Origin: Dastarcus helophoroides
Taxonomy: Eukaryota; Arthropoda; Insecta; Coleoptera; Bothrideridae
Assembly: GCA_028583605.1 (NCBI GenBank)
Contig: CM053333.1
Span: forward strand, 27,755,302 to 27,819,301
DNA length: 64,000 nucleotides
Direction of reading: 5' to 3'
In this document: positions 58,012-64,000 of the stretch, piece after piece
Numbering within the stretch: position 1 is the stretch's first letter
How the letters are laid out: each line of letters starts with the position of its first letter
Translations under genes and position numbers: made by a program
Notes under the pieces: generated by a model
What the model was told of the DNA's origin: nothing
The model's database searches: none
The model's input: only the letters and a program-made list of their open reading frames with translations

Positions 58012-58335
58012 TGGATATAAAAACCCAATTGGCAGCCAAGAAAACCACGCCGCGGACCAACCTCTCCTAACCAAATTGTTGTGTCGTGGCTAATGGCCTG
58101 CACCAGGGTAAACGACGCCGAAGGACGATGCAAAATCCGTAGTTTTCCCAGAGCAATCATGACGTCTTCCCCTCCTATAATTGGGACAGTATCTTTCGTA
58201 ACTGTTCTGAGGAGCATTATTTGCGACAGTACCTTCGGTTTTGAAGGTAGAATGTTCCTGCGTGCTACGCAGGAACATTCTACGTGTGTCCACTGTTGCC
58301 TGCACACTCCTTCCATCTACGCTGGCTGCCACTAC
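58012..58335 (-). pseudogene. gypsy aspartic protease, broken
   Basis: It begins AASVDGRSVQATVDT with the active-site Asp-Thr, but the Gly of DTG is Arg. After a shift it continues LRTVTKDTVPIIGGEDVMIA, LGKLRI and, further on, GEVGPRRGFLGCQLGFYIQ, matching the flap and C-terminal ILG-type region of retropepsins. A 37-base palindrome (58,247-58,283) sits just after the active site. Confidence 0.75.
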
Positions 58336-58364
58336 GAAACTTTCATGGTCCTTTTTACCTCTTT

Positions 58365-59990
58365 GATCAAAAGAGTTTTGGGCTCTGGTTGCTCGACACC
58401 AGCCAGTAAGTGTCTCTTCTCACTGGCTGATAATAGTGTTTCTCCTGTGGGGCTAGTTGACTTCTTGGGGCTGCCCTGCAGTCCTTCTTGAAGTGTCTCG
58501 ATTTACCACAGTTGTGACATATTGTGCTTCTGTTGGATCTGCTTTTAAAAGCTCCCACCACTTCTTTGATGCTCGCATTTATTTCCTTCGTGTTAGCACT
58601 TATGTTCGCGTTCATTTCTTTCATGTTGGCACTTATGTTCGCGTTCACTTCCTTTATGTTAGCTCTTATGTTCGCGTTCATTTCCTTCATGTTAGCGCTT
58701 GTGTTCGCCAGATCAGGGTCATTCGCAGCCTTTTCGATGTCAGCCTCCCTTACTCTCAGTGCTTCCCTCGATGTTCGGAAGTTTGTCAAGCGTATCACTC
58801 TCTGGACTTCTAAATCTCTTATTCCTCCTTTGTAGATTTTAACTGCGTGAAGTTCCAGAAATTCGGTTGGTGCTGTTGGGTAGCCGACATACGCCAGAGC
58901 ATTTTCACGTCAACCTCGAACTCTTGCAGCGTTTCACCACTTTTCTGCCTTCCTACTAGCAATTGCCACTGGAGGACTTGCTGCAAATGGTGGTCTCCAA
59001 ATCTCAGCTCTAAATCAGATCTTCATAGCTAACTTGTTCATGATGAGATAGATTTCGGAGTAGTTCCAGAGCTTTTCCACGCAGGAATACCACCAATGAG
59101 GTTGCCTTTTTTTCCTCTGTCCGCCAATTGGCCTTAGCAGTAGCTTTGAGCTGTTTTCTGTAGGTCTGGAAGGATGTTTTTCCATCATAGGTTGGAGGTT
59201 TCACCTTTTGAGAAGAAATAGCGGGTACCTTTTTGGATTTATGTTGTGTAAATTGTCAACTAAACAACTTCTTCACGGCATTTTCGATGTTGCTGATCTT
59301 CTTTTGTGTTGCATTGTCCCAATCAAGAAGTTTGTTGTTGAATTTTTCTTTCACTTCCCCCATCTCTCCTTTCATTCCTGCAATTTCTACTTTTACTTCT
59401 CCCATCTCATCTTTCATTGCTGTTATTTGTGCTTTCACTTTTCTGTTATATTTGCTAATAGACCATGCAATTCTTGTTTGTCTGCAATCCTTCTCTGTTT
59501 TTCTTCTTCTTTTTCTTGTCGTCTTCGTTCTTCATCTTGTCGTCTTCGTTCTTCCTCATGTTCTTTCTCTTGTAGTATTCGTTCTTTATCTTGTTGTCTT
59601 TGTTTTTTCTCCTGTTCTTTTCCTTGTCATCTTTGTTCTTCATCTTGTAGTCTTCGTTCTTTCTCCTGTTCTTTTTTCTTGTCGTCTTAGTTCTTCATCG
59701 TCTTGCCTTTGATCTTTCTCCTGTTCTTTTTCTTGTCGTCTTCTTTCTTCATCTTGTCGTTTTTGTTCTTCATCTTGCCATCTTCTTTCTTCCTACTGTT
59801 CTTTTCTTGTCGTCTTCGTTCTTTATATTGTTCTTTTTCTTGTCGTCTTCGTTCTTCCTTCTTTTCCTCTTTGTCTTTTATCATTGCTTATATGGCTTGC
59901 AATTGTTTTTCCATTTTGGGCGATTTTGATCTCGTTTCCATAAAGCGATCTAGAATGTTTAAGATTTTTTTGACGAGCCTCGTATAAACT
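58365..59990 (-). pseudogene. gypsy gag, broken
   Basis: In order on the minus strand: the Glu/Arg/Lys-rich coiled-coil region (about 59,890-59,455, shifting frames); a second helical part (MKDEMGEVKVEIAGMKGEMG); the gag core (KPPTYDGKTSFQTYRKQLKA, about 59,204); and RLTNFRTSREALRV. Then about four tandem copies of an 11-residue unit, SANMKEMNANI, near 58,735-58,610, and a CCHC zinc knuckle CHNCGKSRHFKKDC near 58,525. The knuckle is nucleocapsid-type and would bind RNA. Confidence 0.85.
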
Positions 59991-60079
59991 ATTTTTCAGT
60001 TTAAAACGTCCGTAATAATGTCTAATTGCGGAACCTTGCACGAATTCCTCCGAGAAATAAAGCACAATCCACAACCAAT

Positions 60080-60097
60080 CTCGCTTCTGACACCAGT
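60080..60097 (-). promoter_or_regulatory. Primer binding site of gypsy copy 2
   Basis: On the minus strand, directly after the LTR: ACTGGTGTCAGAAGCGAG. It is better preserved than in copy 1. Confidence 0.75.
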
Positions 60098-60439
60098 TTT
60101 TGCTTCTTATCGGTTCGAAGATTAATACTCCGTGAATTGTAACCGCTTTATTTTTAAACTAGTTATGAAACACTACGATTATAATTCACCTAACCAACTG
60201 ACTAATTAAGTTACTAACACTGTTTAATTAACTGACTAACTCATACTTACTGAGGGAAAGCCGACCGCGTATTTATAGATTCCGTTCCGGTTTCTAGAAG
60301 GAAAGTATAGATAAGACTTATCGTTTGCGGAAATTTTTGGAGCGCTTACCTGCCGTTTGTTGCATTATCGCGGCCCTTCCCCTTTACAAATTTTTCTAGA
60401 AAACTTCGTTACTAAATTCTATAACTATATTTTGTTACA
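60098..60439 (-). repeat. 5' LTR of gypsy copy 2
   Basis: The 342-base LTR starts TGTAACAAAATATAG on the minus strand, with CTATAAATACGCGG (TATA) followed by CTCAGTAAG (initiator), then AATTAAACAGTG, and ends GCAAAAA. It confirms the complete LTR length of the lineage. Confidence 0.88.
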
Positions 60440-60539
60440 ATATTTACCTTTTCAGTCACAGCAAACTTTGTTTGACGGCAGTAGCAAAAAACCGACAACG
60501 AGAGGTGTCATTAGTCATACTGTCATTAAATCTCTATAG

Positions 60540-61665
60540 TAGAATGCTTTCCTTAGCCATTTTTAAGCGACTATGGCCATTACTTTTTGATGGCGCTTAA
60601 GTTCAACATGATAGCAATCTGTCTGATATTTGGGACCTATCTCATATTAGGCTATTTTTCTCTAATAAATAATTACCCAAATTAATTTGGTACATAAAAC
60701 TACTATGTTAAACTTAGTAAAATATTTAATAAACCTGGTTAAACATGTTTATCTATGAGCTTATAGACAGTTTATCTTTATTCAGTTCTTCACCTAATAT
60801 TTTTGACTGATTTAACTGCGATTTATCCAAAGCCACCATTAGCTCAAAAATCTATCCTTATATTTCTTTGATAAGAGTTTTGTTCGATGTTATATTTACC
60901 AGAATTTTAAATTAGTTTATTTAAAGCTTTTATTCGTTCTTGCCTTGGGATACACTGATCTTTTAATGGACTCTGCTGCAGTAGGCAAATAAAACATCTT
61001 TTCAAACTATGTGGCTGCTGAAGGGCACATTGTATATTCATGCATTAGTGTGGATTTAAGACAACACAAATAATTTTATGGGAGTTGGGCCAATTCAATA
61101 TTCATATATTCCTTGCTAATACGACCAAATACAACTGGCGAATTGTATAACTAAGTCACCATAATTAATGACTTGAGGGAATACGTGCTACTTACGTTTC
61201 GCTATTAGGATATACTTGAACCTGGACATGTACGTAAGTGCTGATTTAATTATAAATCACTTTAATTTAGATATTATTTTAATTTAAAAACAATTTAACA
61301 ATTCGTAAAATGCTAGAGATCTAAGTTACATTTTAAGAAAACATCTTAGAATATTAAATGAAGATATAAATTTTAATGATTTTCAGTGACAACGATAACT
61401 ATTGCACCTTTCATAACAAAAAAAGTTCGTTGTTCTGAAGCCACTGGGTCAGGGTTTTGAACTCTTACTTTCTGGAATTATTCAATATTGATAATAATTC
61501 AGGCACTACATCAACAACAGATACTACAAATAGAAAACAATAAAAAACAATAAACATTGCTAAGTCTCTTTATTTTCCAGATCGGTCTGACTTGACGCTG
61601 TCGTTCATTATTATTGGTGTCATTCGACCGTGATATCGTGAAGCAACACCAATCCAGTCTAGGAG
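60540..61665. other. Non-coding stretch
   Basis: AT-rich, with no recognisable gene or repeat. Confidence 0.4.
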
Positions 61666-61672
61666 TCTAGTT

Positions 61673-61929
61673 TGGTGGAACGGATCTTCAAAAATTGAAA
61701 TACAGAACTTATCTCCTGAAACCAAGAAAAATTAAAAAGCACAACAAACGTTGCTCTAAAGCGTTTCGACAGCCAAACTGTCATCTTCAGCAAGATATTG
61801 TATATCTCTCTGAAGATGACAGATACTGTGTATCTCTCTGAAGATGGCAGTTTGGCTGTCGAAACGCGTTAGAGCAACGTTTGTTGTGTTTTTTGTGGTT
61901 TCAGGGGACAAGTTCTGTATTTCAATTTA
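61673..61929. repeat. Fold-back repeat, two-armed (copy 5)
   Basis: Left arm (GGTGGAACGGATC, AAAATTGAAATACAGAACTT, CGTTTCGACAGCCAAACTG) and right arm (CAGTTTGGCTGTCGAAACGC, ACAAGTTCTGTATTTCAATT) are inverted copies. Around the centre the TATCTCTCTGAAGATGACAG block occurs twice in tandem. Best-preserved member of the family. Confidence 0.88.
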
Positions 61930-62348
61930 GGAGTCTAGTATCAAGAGTATTTATGAAATTGTTATTGCTGTTTTTATTTCACTGATTGAATTCTCAATAC
62001 AATTTCCACTTTATGAACAATGTTAATTACTATTCACTTCATTTAAATTAATGAAGGTATTAGTCATATAAATAGGGCGCTTTCGCAAAAATGATAAGTT
62101 AGTCATCACCTGTGGATTTCATCACAAAATTGTTTTATACTGAAACGTTGACTTGAATAAAAAACACAAAATTTATTAATGGAATCTGACTAAAAAAACA
62201 ATGCAGTGAGGAAAAATCCTAACATTCCTCAGAAGAATTAGAACTAAAAAAAAATACGAGATAGAAAATGAAATTTAAGATCGTCTTAGATAAAATTAAA
62301 CCTAAATTATATTCCCTAGCTGATATTAAACTAAAAACTCTTGTTCTA

Positions 62349-63528
62349 CAAGGTGATTCTAAAAGTAGTACCATAAATTTGGGATCGTATTTTAGAGCCC
62401 AAAATAAAACTAAAAGCCTATTGTCGTAAAATGCTTTGTTTCCGAATTACAGGGTGTGAAAGGTTATTTCCTGATTATAGTTTTTTATTGATAGTTGCAT
62501 AACGTGTACAGATTATTGAATGAAATTTGGCACAACTTTATACTTTTTGGTACCCTTTCCAAAATCAAAGAAATATTTAACATAACTGAACCAGTGGCGG
62601 GTATATCCAGAGGAGTGGTGCGTAAAACGTGCCTTATTTATTTTGTGTTCACTTTTATTGCCGTTCAGTAACAAAAATATAAACTACAAACATTTTAACA
62701 TAAAAAAGGTACTGTTACTGAAATTTGATATTTTCAGCGGTTTTCGAGTAAAGTGCATTTTTATATCTGGATGCATTAAAAACGTTCGCCCAAAAATATC
62801 GAATGTGACACAGAATTGGCATTGAAATGAAATAAAATAAATAGCATTGACATTTTCATGTTTTTTGTCACCGGTGGCCACCTTGAACAATTTCTGTAAA
62901 TAAAAGCTAATATTTTTAAATAAGGTTATTTGCTAAATATTTACGAAACATTTTTTTAAATGTTAATTCAAATTGATTCAATATTAGTTTAAAAAAAATT
63001 ATTGCGAGAGTACATTTTAACTAATTTTATTTTCTCTCATTTCAAAGCCAACTATGTGTCAGATCCGGGATTTTTGTGCAAGCTTTTTTAATGCATCGAG
63101 ATATAAAAATACATTTTACTCGAAAACCGTTGATAATATCAAATTTCAGTAAAAGTTTCTTTTTTATGTAAAAACGTTTCTAGTTTATATTTTTGTTACT
63201 CAACTGCGGTAAAAAAGCGCACAAAATAAATAAGGCACGTTTTAAGCACCACCTCTCTGGATATACTCGCCACTGATTAAGTTCTGTTAATTAATTCTTA
63301 GATTTTTGAAGTTGGCACAAAAAGTTATGAAATTGTGCCAAATTTCATTCAATTATCTGTACACGTTTCGCAACTATTAATAAAAAACTATAATCAGGAA
63401 GTAATCTTCCACACCCTGTAACTCGGAAACGAATCGATTTACGACATATGTTTGTAAAATCTTTTAGTCTTATTTAAGGCTCAAAAATACGATCCTGCAT
63501 TTACGGCACTACTTTTAGAATCACCTTA
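62349..63528. mobile_element. Long-TIR fold-back element (about 1.2 kb)
   Basis: The element starts AAGGTGATTCTAAAAGTAGT and ends with its complement at 63,510-63,528. Arms are about 480 bases with high similarity: TTACAGGGTGTG, TTTTTTATTGATAGTTGC, GTGCCTTATTTATTTTGTG and ACATAAAAAAGGTACT recur inverted. The interior of about 230 bases is empty of coding sequence. Apparent frames of 60-68 codons at 62,643-62,890 are chance. Confidence 0.9.
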
Positions 63529-63539
63529 TATACTTACAG

Positions 63540-64000
63540 AGCCCAACCAATGAGGTGGCAGTTTTTAATGTTTTTGTCTAAATTCAGCAATTTGTTAATT
63601 CATCCTTTGATTAATACAATCTTATGATCATACATTTTGTTTTGAATGCTGCCGCATTAGGAAAAAAGAAACGTTAAATCTTAAGAAAACATGACAAATT
63701 GAATATGGTGTTCGCATAATTGCTAAATTCAACAGTTCGACGTTCTGATTCAAATTTCGACTTTTTTTTAAATCTCTAAATTTTGACTAAAGTCTAATTT
63801 TATAGATTCAAATTTAATATCAACATTACCTTTACTTAATTAACAGTTATAATATTAAGATAAGATTTAACATTTCCAAGAATTTTTTAGAAAACCATGC
63901 TCTTTTCTTAAAATATTGGCTGTACAAGTAAATTGTTAACTTTATGATCAAATTTTGGAAGTAGGATCAAAGTTTTAAGATAATAGACAACACAATAACC
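63540..64000. other. AT-rich window end
   Basis: Nothing recognisable. Confidence 0.4.

Larger units (their letters stand above)
58012..60439 (-). mobile_element. Ty3/gypsy element, decayed copy 2 (truncated in pol)
   Basis: Read on the minus strand: LTR (60,439-60,098), primer site, gag (about 59,990-58,365) and protease (about 58,335-58,012). The rest of pol and the second LTR are missing. LTR and gag match copy 1 at 1.4 kb. Confidence 0.9.

Noticed and set aside
62643..62890. Two 60-68 codon frames on opposite strands
   Set aside because: They lie across the arm and centre of a fold-back element and have no family features.

Overview
The window looks like AT-rich intergenic and intronic DNA from an arthropod, most probably an insect. 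Reasons: (1) one clear animal gene exon, a metabotropic glutamate receptor (class C GPCR) first coding exon; (2) a captured piece of an animal DNA topoisomerase 3-beta; (3) TATA plus TCAGT-type initiators spaced as in arthropod core promoters; (4) a transposon mix typical of insects (Ty3/gypsy, DIRS, Penelope-like, I/R1-like and Jockey-like LINEs, mariner-like, MULE, PIF/Harbinger and hAT-like pieces). There is no sign of bacterial gene organisation. Nearly everything with coding potential is a transposable element, and most copies carry stops or frameshifts. 

Layout. 1.4-6.75 kb: a Ty3/gypsy element (+ strand) with two LTRs, decayed gag and pol, and internal tandem duplications. 9.3-10.3 kb: the mGluR-like exon on the minus strand with a predicted TATA/Inr core promoter about 400 bases upstream; this is the only host gene I trust. 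11.5-12.7, 21.3-22.9, 23.4-24.65, 34.77-36.93 and 62.35-63.53 kb: DNA elements with very long terminal inverted repeats (about 200-600 bases). The 21.3 kb one still holds a broken mariner-like transposase, and the 23.4 kb one is a giant palindrome with a smaller element nested at its centre. 15.1-20.7 kb: an old tandem segmental duplication containing a 377-bp tandem repeat. 25.8-26.3 kb: a solo gypsy LTR and a perfect 48-bp-arm hairpin. 32.6-39.8 kb: a nest of elements, namely a Jockey-like LINE end, a MULE transposase, and an I/R1-type LINE (endonuclease, RT, RNase H) split inside its RNase H by a hAT-like insertion with an 8-bp target duplication, itself hosting a long-TIR element. 40.7 kb: PIF/Harbinger fragment. 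41.2-45.65 kb: a DIRS retrotransposon with its full terminal architecture. 47.19-48.42 kb: a small LTR retroelement that carries, in antisense, a fragment of host TOP3B joined to an integrase tail. 52.3-56.0 kb: two Penelope-like copies, one flanked head-to-head by an inverted copy of its own 3' part. 58.0-60.44 kb: a second gypsy of the same lineage (minus strand; LTR, gag, zinc knuckle, broken protease). 

How it fits together: the region is a graveyard of nested insertions, probably in or near the mGluR gene (no second mGluR exon was found). The most unusual object is the mini LTR element with the antisense TOP3B fragment, whose internal reading frame is uninterrupted for 239 codons while almost every other element here is broken. 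Several unrelated repeats also share a short stem-loop of the form CTGANGA-T-stem-GAAA, and tracts of a degenerate GAGAAAAAGTCGAAATT-like repeat recur across the window.
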